Shown piece by piece: positions 28,052 to 36,776 of a DNA stretch of 64,000 bases. How positions within the stretch are numbered: position 1 is the stretch's first letter; each line of letters starts with the position of its first letter. Both the position numbers and the translations under genes were made by a program. The notes beneath the pieces are model-generated. The model ran no database searches, was not told where the DNA came from, and saw only the letters and a program-made list of their open reading frames with translations. This stretch comes from Alteromonas_F sp964429915 (GTDB lineage: Bacteria; Pseudomonadota; Gammaproteobacteria; Enterobacterales; Alteromonadaceae), in the NCBI GenBank assembly GCA_964429915.1, contig CAYSDZ010000017.1, positions 1-64,000 of the forward strand, in the 5' to 3' direction.

Positions 28052-29290
28052 TCAGTCCGAATGTAACGCGTCAATTGGATTGAGCTTGGATGCCTTTATG
28101 GCAGGAAACACACCAAAGCCTACGCCTACCAGTAAACAAATACCCAATGACAATACAATCGCCGTTATCGACCACGAGACAGCCCAATCTGAATAAAATC
28201 CAATGATCTCCGACAAAACCAAACCAAATACAATGCCAATCACCCCACCTAGCACTGAAATGGTAAAACTTTCGGCCAAAAATTGAAGTTTAATATCCTG
28301 CTGACGCGCACCAATTGCTCTTAACAAACCAATTTCCTTGGTGCGCTCTAACACGTTTGCTAGCATGATGTTCATAATGCCAATACCGCCCACCAATAAC
28401 GAGATACCGGCTACGCAAGCCATAACAATATTGAAAATTGCTTGGGTTTGCGCTTGTTGTTCTAACAAGGCAGCAGGCACGATAAGTTCATAATCATTCA
28501 CTTCGGCGTGGCGTAAACTGAATAACCTATCTACTGCTCTTGCGGCAACTCTTGGATCGTAGCCATCGGTCACTCCTAGCTTAATTTCATCTAGCTCCGA
28601 TTCAAGCGCCTCACGCTTAAGTTTTTGTGCTGCGGTGGTTAACGGCAAAAATATGCGATATTGATCTCCACCAATGGCAACGCCTTGAAACTCACTTTGT
28701 TTCGATTCTGGCGCTGCCAATACCCCAACTACCCTGACCCAAAGATGATTTATTTTAATCTGTCCATCTATTGCCGATTGGTCGGGAAACAGCTCACTTG
28801 CCACGTCAGCGCCAATCACTGCCACTTGCGATAATGAAACTTGATCGGCGTTATCTAAAAAACGACCTTGCTGCAAAGATAAATTTGCTTGCTTAAAATA
28901 GCTAGCAGTCACTCCCACGCCTTGGGCTTCAGACTTGGAAAAATCGCTGTAGATACTATGAATTCGTATCCTTTTAGAAGCACTATAACTCTCTATAAAA
29001 CTCATGGTGTTTAAGGCCGCCTCTACGTCGGAAAGAGTGAGGCCCAGTGACTGCTTGCGCAATTCCTGTAGTGCTTCTCGTTCACTGCTACGCTGCTGGA
29101 CAATTAAATTATTTGCCCCCATAGCGTCGATCACTGCTAAGGCTTCGCGTTCAGCTCCTTCGCCAATATTCAACATTGCAATGACCGCACCAACCCCAAA
29201 AATCATGCCTAACAAGGTAAGAAAGGTACGTAGTTTCTTCGCTAATAACTCGGTAAGTGCATCGCGGATAAGTTGAAGGAATATTTGCAT
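28052..29290 (-). CDS. MacB-type ABC permease (FtsX-like domain)
   Basis: 412 residues. N-terminal TM about 18-40 preceded by LTELLAKKLRTFLTLLGMIFG, large periplasmic MacB_PCD domain about 45-275, then three C-terminal TM helices with the FtsX motif LANVLERTKEIGLLRAIGA. Type VII ABC exporters of this kind move substrates from periplasm outward through an adaptor and TolC. The ATPase is encoded separately at the head of the same operon (32397-33065). The start overlaps the upstream adaptor stop by 1 base. Confidence 0.9.
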   Translation of the reverse strand: MQIFLQLIRDALTELLAKKLRTFLTLLGMIFGVGAVIAMLNIGEGAEREALAVIDAMGANNLIVQQRSSEREALQELRKQSLGLTLSDVEAALNTMSFIESYSASKRIRIHSIYSDFSKSEAQGVGVTASYFKQANLSLQQGRFLDNADQVSLSQVAVIGADVASELFPDQSAIDGQIKINHLWVRVVGVLAAPESKQSEFQGVAIGGDQYRIFLPLTTAAQKLKREALESELDEIKLGVTDGYDPRVAARAVDRLFSLRHAEVNDYELIVPAALLEQQAQTQAIFNIVMACVAGISLLVGGIGIMNIMLANVLERTKEIGLLRAIGARQQDIKLQFLAESFTISVLGGVIGIVFGLVLSEIIGFYSDWAVSWSITAIVLSLGICLLVGVGFGVFPAIKASKLNPIDALHSD

Positions 29291-30501
29291 TATGGTACAT
29301 CCTGTGGCGCTAAAGCAATGTTATCACCCACTTGCAAACCTTGAGTGATTTCAACAAAGTATTGGTTTTTCATCCCTGTATTTACGACCACTTTTTGCCA
29401 ACTTCGGTTGTGTTGTACAAAAACATAACTCGATTCTCGGTCATGCTCCAAAGCCTGAATAGGCACGACAAGCGCATTATCTGCAAGTTGGTTTTTAATG
29501 ATCACAGATACCTTATTACCAGGCTTCATTAATTGTAAATGCTGTTTGTCAAACGCCACAACCACTTCAAAGTAGGTAATGGGATTACCGCGAACTATGG
29601 AGCGCGGAAAACCTGAGACGTTTTTCACTGTGCCGCTAATAGGCTGATCTGGGAAAGCATCCAAGGTAACTGTAGCAGGCAGACCGACAGTCAAATCGAT
29701 AGCGTCTTTGGAAAGTACAAACACCCTCGCTTGTAATTCATTTAAGTTGGGTAATTTGGCAATGGTCCTGCCTGGAAACACGGTTTGTCCAATATCGGGT
29801 TTATCGCCGTTGCGGTCTTTTTCGTAAGTTAATAAACCGTCAAAAGGGGCCTGGATTTCTAATTGCGATAACGACTCTTGATAAAATTTGTATTTTTGTT
29901 CGTGTCCAGAGCGTTGCACATTGAGCACTGCATTAGCACTTTCATTTTGCTCGGAAACGCTATTCTCTCGCCATTCTAAAAAGTCATCCTTGGCTTCAAG
30001 AAAGTCTTTGTTCTGTAGGGTTTCAATAATCTCTAGCTTGCTGTATACCCGAATATCATCAATTGCGAAGCGTTTGGTAAAATCAAATTCTTCCTTCACC
30101 AAGCCTTGTTCCGACTGGATATCATTAATAGTACGAACCTGCTCAGCTTGGTTTTGCATTATGTCTTGTGAGATCATTAGCATATCTAATTCTTCACTAA
30201 GACTGTCGAATATGATCTGTTCGGAATCAAAGCGAACAATGACATCGCCTTTTTTCACTTGGCTGTTTTCTGGTGCAAGCCACTCTATTGTCATGGGGCG
30301 TCTGCCCGGTGTGGTGATGCGTTGTGCCTCGGTGGCTTCTATTTCCCCAATTGCATTCATGGTAATGACTAGAGGCTTGTTTGCTACCGTATAGCTCGCT
30401 GCTGTTTGGATAGGCTGCTCACAGCCGATTAAGCTTATTAGCATACAGGTAAAGCACACATGCACTGGTACTTTAGGTACTCGCTTAGATAAATTCAACA
30501 T
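29290..30501 (-). CDS. HlyD/MacA-family adaptor, probable lipoprotein (third of three)
   Basis: 403 residues. N-terminus MLNLSKRVPKVPVHVCFTCM leads into a lipobox LIGC (Cys about residue 27), so it is likely lipid-anchored. Lipoyl half-domains flank a coiled-coil hairpin about 80-190 (IQAPFDGLLTYEKDRNGD is the second half). A beta-barrel and membrane-proximal domain follow (VVPIQALEHDRESSYVFVQ). The start overlaps the preceding adaptor by 17 bases and its stop overlaps the permease. It is the longest of the three adaptors and the only one with a clear C-terminal membrane-proximal domain. Confidence 0.85.
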   Translation of the reverse strand: MLNLSKRVPKVPVHVCFTCMLISLIGCEQPIQTAASYTVANKPLVITMNAIGEIEATEAQRITTPGRRPMTIEWLAPENSQVKKGDVIVRFDSEQIIFDSLSEELDMLMISQDIMQNQAEQVRTINDIQSEQGLVKEEFDFTKRFAIDDIRVYSKLEIIETLQNKDFLEAKDDFLEWRENSVSEQNESANAVLNVQRSGHEQKYKFYQESLSQLEIQAPFDGLLTYEKDRNGDKPDIGQTVFPGRTIAKLPNLNELQARVFVLSKDAIDLTVGLPATVTLDAFPDQPISGTVKNVSGFPRSIVRGNPITYFEVVVAFDKQHLQLMKPGNKVSVIIKNQLADNALVVPIQALEHDRESSYVFVQHNRSWQKVVVNTGMKNQYFVEITQGLQVGDNIALAPQDVP

Positions 30502-31450
30502 TCGCTTTCATCCCTGGTCGCATAATGGTTTTGTCTGGTGCATCTAAGGTAACCCAGGCATTGATGATAATTTTTTGGTCCCACTGCGACCGCGCTTTAA
30601 AGGTTCGGCCAATTTCCGACAGGGTGCCACTAAATGCTTTTTCAGGATGCTCATCAAGCACGACTCTAACGGCTTGTCCAACTTTGATTTTCGCAATATC
30701 TGATTCATCAATTTCAACGATAACAGCGAGTTTGTCCAACGAAGGCAGGCGCATTAGCATTCGGCCCATGTACACTGTTTCCCCCACCGCTGGTTTGTTA
30801 TTTTCCCAGTCTGAGACGTAGGTCACTATGCCATCAGCAGGCGCATAAACCTGTAATTTTTTAATTGCATCCTGTGTTTGATTTACCTTGGCTCTAGCTT
30901 TGGCTATGCGCGCTTCTTGTACTTCTAGGTTCAGTTGTGACAACACTTTATGTTGAGCCAACTTCTGTTCGGCATGTTTAAGTAAAGTAAGGCTTATGTT
31001 TAATTCAGCCAGTTGCTTGCGACGCTCTATATCTGAGCGTGACACGTCTACAATATCAGCCTTTTGTTTGGCGATATCTCGATTTTTCTTGGCTTCGGCA
31101 ACGGCTAAAATTAATTCTTGTTCTTTTGCTGCATCTTCTAGTACCGCTTTTTCTTTTTGCTTCAAGGCGGCTTCAAGTTTACTTTTAAAGTCGACCAGCT
31201 CTTGGCGCTGGCGGTCACCGTCAAATTTAACCAACACCTCACCTGCTTTTACTTTTGTATTTTCTGCGGCCAAGTACTGGATTTTATAATTCCACATACG
31301 TCGAATATTCGGTGGCCCAATTGTAATATCCTGCCGCGAAACAACTTCTGCCGGGGCTATCAAGGGGGCTTGGGCGCAACTATCATTTGCACAGATAAAC
31401 GCAGCGAATAGACTTGTTGCTAGCAGTACGCTAAAGGGTTGCCTAATCAT
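30485..31450 (-). CDS. HlyD-family adaptor (second of three)
   Basis: 321 residues from ATG 31448-31450; a GTG directly after the upstream TAA is also possible and would add one residue. Signal peptide (LLATSLFAAFICANDSCAQA). Lipoyl half-motif KVKAGEVLVKFDGD, then a long Lys/Glu/Ala-rich coiled-coil about 75-185, second lipoyl half VYAPADGIVTYVSDWENNKP, then a beta-barrel. It lacks the extended C-terminal domain seen in the third adaptor. Encoded with no spacing between the other two adaptors, so a hetero-oligomeric adaptor ring is possible (inference). Confidence 0.83.
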   Translation of the reverse strand: MIRQPFSVLLATSLFAAFICANDSCAQAPLIAPAEVVSRQDITIGPPNIRRMWNYKIQYLAAENTKVKAGEVLVKFDGDRQRQELVDFKSKLEAALKQKEKAVLEDAAKEQELILAVAEAKKNRDIAKQKADIVDVSRSDIERRKQLAELNISLTLLKHAEQKLAQHKVLSQLNLEVQEARIAKARAKVNQTQDAIKKLQVYAPADGIVTYVSDWENNKPAVGETVYMGRMLMRLPSLDKLAVIVEIDESDIAKIKVGQAVRVVLDEHPEKAFSGTLSEIGRTFKARSQWDQKIIINAWVTLDAPDKTIMRPGMKANVEFI

Positions 31451-31453
31451 CAC

Positions 31454-32407
31454 TTAAACCTCTATTCTCACGCTCATACCCGGTAAGAGCTCAAAACTTG
31501 GTTGAGTGCTTAATGTAAAAGTGAGTGGAAAATATACACTGTTACTCAATTGATTCATCTTTTCCGCTTGGGTTGATTTGTACATAAGCTCTGCTTTAAA
31601 CGTCTGTTGTGGGTAAGCATCAAACACCACCTTGACTTGAGTACCTTGCTGAATACGAGGAGCATCGATTTCATGTATCCAACTTTCAATTTGAAAATTG
31701 CCAATAGCTTGTACATCTAAAACCTGCCATGACGATTGAATATTTATACCGGCACTTAATTTGTCACCACTCCAAGGATGCAGTGCATAGTTCACTGGCC
31801 CAGTATAGAGTGCGGTAACAGACATTTTGTCGAGTTGTTCATATTTAAACTTAATTTGTTCTTCAACCTTGGTAAGTTCCAATTGATTTTTATTTACACC
31901 ACTTTCCAAGGCTTGTTCGGCGAGATCCAAGGCTTCGTTGGCTTTGAAAAATTCAAATAACTGACGCTGCAAGGTAAGTTGATACTGCCCTTTATCAAAA
32001 CTGCTAACTTGACCATCGGGCACATTGGCTTCTATTTTTGCTTGCTCGACGCGCATTTTAGCTACCGCAACTGAACCTTGGGCTTCGAGCAACGCTTGTT
32101 GCAGACTTATGGTGGTTTGTTTTAATTCAAGTTCTAGGGTTTCTTTGCGTTCAATCAGGGTATCTATTTCTGCTTGCAGGTTAGAGCCATCAAAGGTGGC
32201 GATAAGATCGCCTTGTTCCACTACTTTACCCTCTTCCTCCAACCATTTAATTTGAATATTCCAACGGGAATTTTTTGGCGCCGTAACAATTTGTTTATTG
32301 GCAGAGGCTATTTTGCCGGTGAGTAGCAGGGGCTCTTGAGAGTAACTTATTGACGCGTATTGAAGGCTGATAAATATCACAATTAAGAGAGACAATTTAT
32401 TGGTCAT
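31454..32407 (-). CDS. HlyD-family adaptor (first of three)
   Basis: 317 residues. Signal peptide (LLIVIFISLQYASISYSQE). First lipoyl half GKVVEQGDLIATFDGSN, coiled-coil about 75-190, second half ALYTGPVNYALHPWSGDKL, then a barrel ending LLPGMSVRIEV. It overlaps the ATPase gene by 11 bases and ends 3 bases before the ATG of the next adaptor. The three adaptors share layout but little direct identity by eye, so any duplication is old. Confidence 0.83.
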   Translation of the reverse strand: MTNKLSLLIVIFISLQYASISYSQEPLLLTGKIASANKQIVTAPKNSRWNIQIKWLEEEGKVVEQGDLIATFDGSNLQAEIDTLIERKETLELELKQTTISLQQALLEAQGSVAVAKMRVEQAKIEANVPDGQVSSFDKGQYQLTLQRQLFEFFKANEALDLAEQALESGVNKNQLELTKVEEQIKFKYEQLDKMSVTALYTGPVNYALHPWSGDKLSAGINIQSSWQVLDVQAIGNFQIESWIHEIDAPRIQQGTQVKVVFDAYPQQTFKAELMYKSTQAEKMNQLSNSVYFPLTFTLSTQPSFELLPGMSVRIEV

Positions 32408-33065
32408 TTATGATGCTCCCGTCTTTCATGGTCACGATTCGTTGGGCCTGTTTTGCAATGTCGCCTTCGTGGGTAACCATAACAATAGTTTGCCCGCTTT
32501 GATGCAGCTCGCCGAGTAGTTGCATGATTTCCAACGAAGTTTTACTGTCTAAATTACCGGTCGGCTCATCGGCTAAAATAACACTGGGTTGATTGATGAG
32601 TGCGCGTGCAATCGCAACTCGCTGACGTTGTCCACCAGACATTTCAAAGGGTTTATGATTTTTACGATGTGATAGGCCGACTCGTTCAATCAGCTCATTG
32701 GCTCGAGTAGTGGCGACGTTGATATCTTCACCACTATAGCGCAATGGCAGTAAAATATTGTCTAGTGCTGAAAGTCGAGGTAACAAATGAAAGGTTTGGA
32801 AAATAAAGCCAATTTTTTGATTACGAATCGCTGATAAGGCATCGTCATCTAGCTTGGCAATAGCCTGACCATCAAGCACGTATTCCCCTGCATCTGGCGT
32901 ATCTAAACAGCCCAGAACATTCATTAGGGTAGATTTACCTGAACCGGAGCTGCCCATAATGGCAACGAATTCATTTTCAGCAATACTGAGAGATACGCCA
33001 TTTAAAGCAATAACCGTATCGTCACCATTGGCAAATTGTCGCTTTATATTGGAAAGTTCAAGCAT
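32397..33065 (-). CDS. ABC exporter ATPase (LolD/MacB type)
   Basis: 222 residues. Walker A MGSSGSGKSTLMN, Q-loop in FIFQTFHLLPRLSALDN, signature MSGGQRQRVAIARAL, Walker B VILADEPTGNLDSK and H-loop MVTHEGD. This is the LolD/MacB/DevA subclass that partners FtsX-like permeases. It heads the operon ATPase - adaptor - adaptor - adaptor - permease, all overlapping or touching. It is preceded by about 110 bases without a gene between it and the HDOD gene. Confidence 0.92.
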   Translation of the reverse strand: MLELSNIKRQFANGDDTVIALNGVSLSIAENEFVAIMGSSGSGKSTLMNVLGCLDTPDAGEYVLDGQAIAKLDDDALSAIRNQKIGFIFQTFHLLPRLSALDNILLPLRYSGEDINVATTRANELIERVGLSHRKNHKPFEMSGGQRQRVAIARALINQPSVILADEPTGNLDSKTSLEIMQLLGELHQSGQTIVMVTHEGDIAKQAQRIVTMKDGSIINDQ

Positions 33066-33178
33066 TGGTTAGTCATTCTATCTTTCGTTTCACTACTTGT
33101 TGCTTGATAGTAACAGTTTTATCTAAATTCGTTTGAACAGCATTGATGTATTCGCGTAGTACCGCGTTCATCGAGCAA

Positions 33179-34414
33179 TTAATCAACCGAACGACTTGGA
33201 AAATAAGCTGATATACTTTGTCGTACGCCGTTGCCCCACACAATCGCTTGGTTATATAACGAGTGCAGTTCTTTTTGATCAATGTCTAGCACGCGAGCTT
33301 GTTTGATAACCGTAAGCCAAATAGCACTCTCGAACGACTTTACCAAATCCATATAAGCACTAAACTCCTCATGCTGACCTAGTAACGCAGATTTAACTTC
33401 ATCAACAAGCGGAAGCTGATCTAGAATATCGCTCATGGATTGATCTAACAGACTTTCTAACAGCGAAAATAACCCAATCAGAAAACCATAGGGTGGATCT
33501 TGTTTAAGGTTTCGTTTTTGCGACAGTAAATCGAAGAACTTGGCTCTGACTAGCGACATGTGGATAAGCTCAATGGGTTTGTCGTCACCTAAGTTTGCTA
33601 ATGAAAGTAGCGCAATGAATTTCTTGATTTCCACCTCGCCCATATAATTTAATGCGTGCTTGAGTGAAGAAATACGATGGCGTTTATTAATGCTCGGGTT
33701 ATTAATAAATTTTAGCAATAGAAATGAAAGTGCTGCGTCTCTTTCGATAATTGAATTAATGCGATCTATGTTAAATGATGTCTTTGCGCTTTCGCCGATT
33801 AAATCGACTAAGTTCATTTTCGATGCAGGAAGATTCCGTTGAATACGCTGTTCGGGTTGTGCAAAAAAATACCCTTGAAATAAATCAAAGCCTAGATCTC
33901 GGCACATTAAAAAATCGTCATGACTGGCTACCTGCTCTGCAACCAACTTCACATTGAGCTTAGCTAAATCATTGAATGTTTTTTCAATTTTATCTTTTCG
34001 ATTTTGTGTAATATTCACCTTCACAATATCCACCAACGCTAATACCGCGTTGTGTTCGCGGCTCGGTTGTGGATTGCGCATCGCCATTTTAAAGCCTAAA
34101 TCTTTAAGGTGTTTGCAAGCATCCAGCAAACCTAGTTCTTCATCGGTTGAAGTATTGAGTTCGACAATCACCGATTCAGGATTCAAGCTTGTTGGTAAGC
34201 CTTCTATTATGGTTTTGGAATCAAAATTAATGAAAGAGGTTTTATTGCCACAGATATCGTCAAGTCCGAGTGCATTAAACTTTTCGGTAATCTTTTGCTT
34301 ACGAGGGTCATGCTCTGGATAAGTCCCGCCTTTTCCGTCTCGAAAAAGCAACTCGTACGCAAATAGGTTTTTTTCACGATCTAAAATAGGTTCTCTTGCG
34401 ATAAATGCAAACAT
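33179..34414 (-). CDS. YuxH/CdgJ-like EAL-HDOD signalling protein, degenerate EAL
   Basis: 411 residues. N-terminal degenerate EAL domain about 1-205 (YELLFRDGK; FQGYFFAQP) and C-terminal HDOD domain about 210-400 (LKHALNYMGEVEIKKFIALL). The EAL motif is replaced by ELL and the metal-binding Asp pair expected after the KMAM strand reads RN (residues in AMRNPQPS), so phosphodiesterase activity is not expected. Members of this family act as adaptors in motility or c-di-GMP circuits (Vibrio cholerae CdgJ). Tandem paralogue of the next gene; the two are 74 bases apart and co-directional. Confidence 0.87.
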   Translation of the reverse strand: MFAFIAREPILDREKNLFAYELLFRDGKGGTYPEHDPRKQKITEKFNALGLDDICGNKTSFINFDSKTIIEGLPTSLNPESVIVELNTSTDEELGLLDACKHLKDLGFKMAMRNPQPSREHNAVLALVDIVKVNITQNRKDKIEKTFNDLAKLNVKLVAEQVASHDDFLMCRDLGFDLFQGYFFAQPEQRIQRNLPASKMNLVDLIGESAKTSFNIDRINSIIERDAALSFLLLKFINNPSINKRHRISSLKHALNYMGEVEIKKFIALLSLANLGDDKPIELIHMSLVRAKFFDLLSQKRNLKQDPPYGFLIGLFSLLESLLDQSMSDILDQLPLVDEVKSALLGQHEEFSAYMDLVKSFESAIWLTVIKQARVLDIDQKELHSLYNQAIVWGNGVRQSISAYFPSRSVD

Positions 34415-34488
34415 AACGAAAGTGTGTCAAATATTAAAAGTAATAATTGTTATTAACTGTACTCTAAAGGACGTTAATGGTCTATGGA

Positions 34489-35709
34489 TTAACTGGTTTG
34501 GCAACTTAGTATTTTTCCGGCCCATGTAATTGAAGAAATGTAAGCTTGATGCATGGTATTCTGCTCTAGACCATATTGTTTTGTGATTGCGCTAGCGGCA
34601 CGCCAGTCAGCTTTCTCCAAGGCATTAATCAAATTCAGGCAATGGTTTAATTGAGTTGGTTCTCCAGATAGCGCTGCTTTTACGTCTGTAGCAAGAGGTA
34701 ATTTGTTGATAAGTGCAGACATGGGTTGCGATGTAATGACATCTATAAGCGATAATAACCCAGTGAGATAACCCAGTGACGACGCGTTTTTAAGCGCCAG
34801 CGTTTCAGCGATAATCTCACAAAATTTTGCACGTACCAGCGACATACTCAAAAGTTCGGCGTGTTGACTTTCTGTTACATTAGCAAGGGCTATTAATGCG
34901 ATAAACTTCTTTAATTCTTCTTCGCCCATATAATTGATGGCGTGTTTAAGAGAAGTTATGGTGTTAGATTTACCAATAGCAGGATTGTTAATAAACCGCA
35001 GTAATTTAAAGGTAAGCGCTGCATCTTTTTCAAAAATAGCGGTAATTCTGTCAATATTAATAGCAGGCCTGACTGATTCGGTTAATAAGTCGAGCATTGA
35101 AAGCTTACTCATACCTAAAGCGCGGTGACGCATTAGTTCTGGTTTGGCAAGAAAATACCCTTGAAAGTAGTCAAAACCGATTGCTTTGTATTGTTTAAAC
35201 TCTTCCAGTGTTTCCACTCGTTCCACTACCAGCGTAAGCTTTTTTTGCTTTAACGATGCAACAATAGATATGAGTTCATCTGGCGTGTAAGCACTTGCCT
35301 CGATTTTAACCATATCAACAATATCTAATAAGGCTTGCCAATGTGCGGCGTTGTCATAATCGTCTATAGCAAGTTTATATCCTTTTACTTTTAAATGCTG
35401 ACAGGCTTTAACTAGGTTATCTGTCACTTTCACGGTTTCAATGATTTCGATAATGGTTGTGCGAGGGTTCAAAGAAGTGGGGAAATGGCGAAGCAGCGTA
35501 TTTTCGTGAAAATTAATAAACCCCATCTTGCCATCTGTTATGTCCTCAATACCATATGATAGGTGGCTATCATTAAGTAGCTTTGAGGTTGCTTCGTCCG
35601 GCTCAATGTTTGGGAAGCAGTTATTTTCCCCGTTTCTGAACAATAATTCATAGCCGTACACGCTTAAATGACTATCAAAGATGGGCTGACGAGCAACATA
35701 CGCAAACAT
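34489..35709 (-). CDS. YuxH/CdgJ-like EAL-HDOD signalling protein
   Basis: 406 residues from ATG 35707-35709, chosen because MFAYVARQPIFD aligns with the start of the neighbouring paralogue; an ATG at 35731-35733 would add 8 residues. Same layout: degenerate EAL domain (YELLFRNGE, ELL in place of EAL) and HDOD (SLKHAINYMGEEELKKFIALI). Unlike its paralogue it keeps an Asp pair at the corresponding metal site (LAIDDYDN). Probably the older copy of the tandem. Divergent from rpoH across about 195 bases. Confidence 0.86.
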   Translation of the reverse strand: MFAYVARQPIFDSHLSVYGYELLFRNGENNCFPNIEPDEATSKLLNDSHLSYGIEDITDGKMGFINFHENTLLRHFPTSLNPRTTIIEIIETVKVTDNLVKACQHLKVKGYKLAIDDYDNAAHWQALLDIVDMVKIEASAYTPDELISIVASLKQKKLTLVVERVETLEEFKQYKAIGFDYFQGYFLAKPELMRHRALGMSKLSMLDLLTESVRPAINIDRITAIFEKDAALTFKLLRFINNPAIGKSNTITSLKHAINYMGEEELKKFIALIALANVTESQHAELLSMSLVRAKFCEIIAETLALKNASSLGYLTGLLSLIDVITSQPMSALINKLPLATDVKAALSGEPTQLNHCLNLINALEKADWRAASAITKQYGLEQNTMHQAYISSITWAGKILSCQTS

Positions 35710-35870
35710 GAATGTGTAAGACTTCCCATGCATTAAGTTTTAATCAATCATTAAAGAGTAGCTTATTCAAAAAAATAAAACTAATTTAATCTTATATTGT
35801 CTTGATAAACGTATCTTACGACCATATAGTCAAAATCTAGGGCCATTGACTCGTAAAGTCTAAGTGCTTT

Positions 35871-35879
35871 TGCTACACT
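35871..35879 (+). promoter_or_regulatory. Extended -10 promoter element upstream of rpoH
   Basis: TGCTACACT fits an extended -10 (TG, one base, then TACACT) 26 bases before the rpoH ATG at 35905. TTGACT lies at 35846-35851 but the 22-base spacer is too long for a normal -35, which fits an extended -10 promoter. Ribosome site GAGGTG at 35894-35899. Confidence 0.35.
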
Positions 35880-35904
35880 TTTCGATTCAGTTTTGAGGTG
35901 ATAA

Positions 35905-36753
35905 ATGAAGAGTTCAACAATGATGTTATCCGTTCCCCACAGTGGCAGTTTGGAATCGTATATTCAAGCGGTAAGCGGCATTGACATGTTGTCAGCAGAT
36001 GAAGAGCGTCGTTTAGCTGAAAAATTACGAGCAGATGATGATATTGAATCTGCTCGTAAATTAGTCATGTCGCACCTGCGTTTTGTTGTTCATATCGCTA
36101 AATCCTACAGCGGTTACGGGCTGCCACAAGCAGATCTCATCCAAGAAGGAAATATAGGGTTAATGAAAGCGGTTAAGCGCTTCGACCCAACAGTGGGTGT
36201 ACGTCTGGTAAGCTTTGCGGTACATTGGATCAAAGCTGAAATTCACGAATTTGTATTAAAAAACTGGCGAATAGTCAAAGTTGCGACCACCAAAGCGCAG
36301 AGAAAGTTATTTTTTAATTTAAGAAAAGCTAAAAAGCGTTTAGGTTGGTTTACGAATGATGAAGTGCAAACTGTTGCTAATGAGCTAGGAGTCAGCAAGA
36401 AAGAAGTACTACAAATGGAAGCACGCATGAGTTCTCAAGATCAAGCGTTTGATTTGAGTGCCGATGATGATGAAAGTGGTAGTTTTGCACCTGCACAGTA
36501 TTTGGAAGATAAAAGTACTGATGTAGAAATGGATGTTATCAATACCGACTGGGACACAAACGCGACCAAACGTTTGTATTCTGCTTTAAAAACTTTAGAC
36601 GATCGCAGTCAACATATTATCGAAACACGTTGGCTAGCTGATGACAAAACCACGTTGCAAGATTTAGCGGATCAATACGAAGTGTCTGCTGAGCGTGTGC
36701 GTCAAATCGAAAAAAATGCAATGAAAAAGTTACAACTTGCTATGGCAGGGTAA
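35905..36753 (+). CDS. rpoH: RNA polymerase heat-shock sigma factor RpoH (sigma-32)
   Basis: 282 residues. Region 2 (LVMSHLRFVVHIAKSYSGYG; DLIQEGNIGLMKAVKRFDP), the diagnostic RpoH box QRKLFFNLRKAKKR in region C, and region 4 HTH (TTLQDLADQYEVSAERVRQIE). It directs transcription of chaperone and protease genes, including hslVU, which is in this window. Normally it is directly downstream of ftsX; here they are 12 kb apart on the same strand. Confidence 0.96.
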   Translation: MKSSTMMLSVPHSGSLESYIQAVSGIDMLSADEERRLAEKLRADDDIESARKLVMSHLRFVVHIAKSYSGYGLPQADLIQEGNIGLMKAVKRFDPTVGVRLVSFAVHWIKAEIHEFVLKNWRIVKVATTKAQRKLFFNLRKAKKRLGWFTNDEVQTVANELGVSKKEVLQMEARMSSQDQAFDLSADDDESGSFAPAQYLEDKSTDVEMDVINTDWDTNATKRLYSALKTLDDRSQHIIETRWLADDKTTLQDLADQYEVSAERVRQIEKNAMKKLQLAMAG

Positions 36754-36776
36754 AACCGAAGTAGATTGAGTATATA

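Noticed and set aside
33073..33282. 69-codon minus-strand frame between the ABC ATPase and the EAL-HDOD gene
   Set aside because: Most of it overlaps the end of the EAL-HDOD gene in another frame and it has no ribosome site or recognisable sequence.
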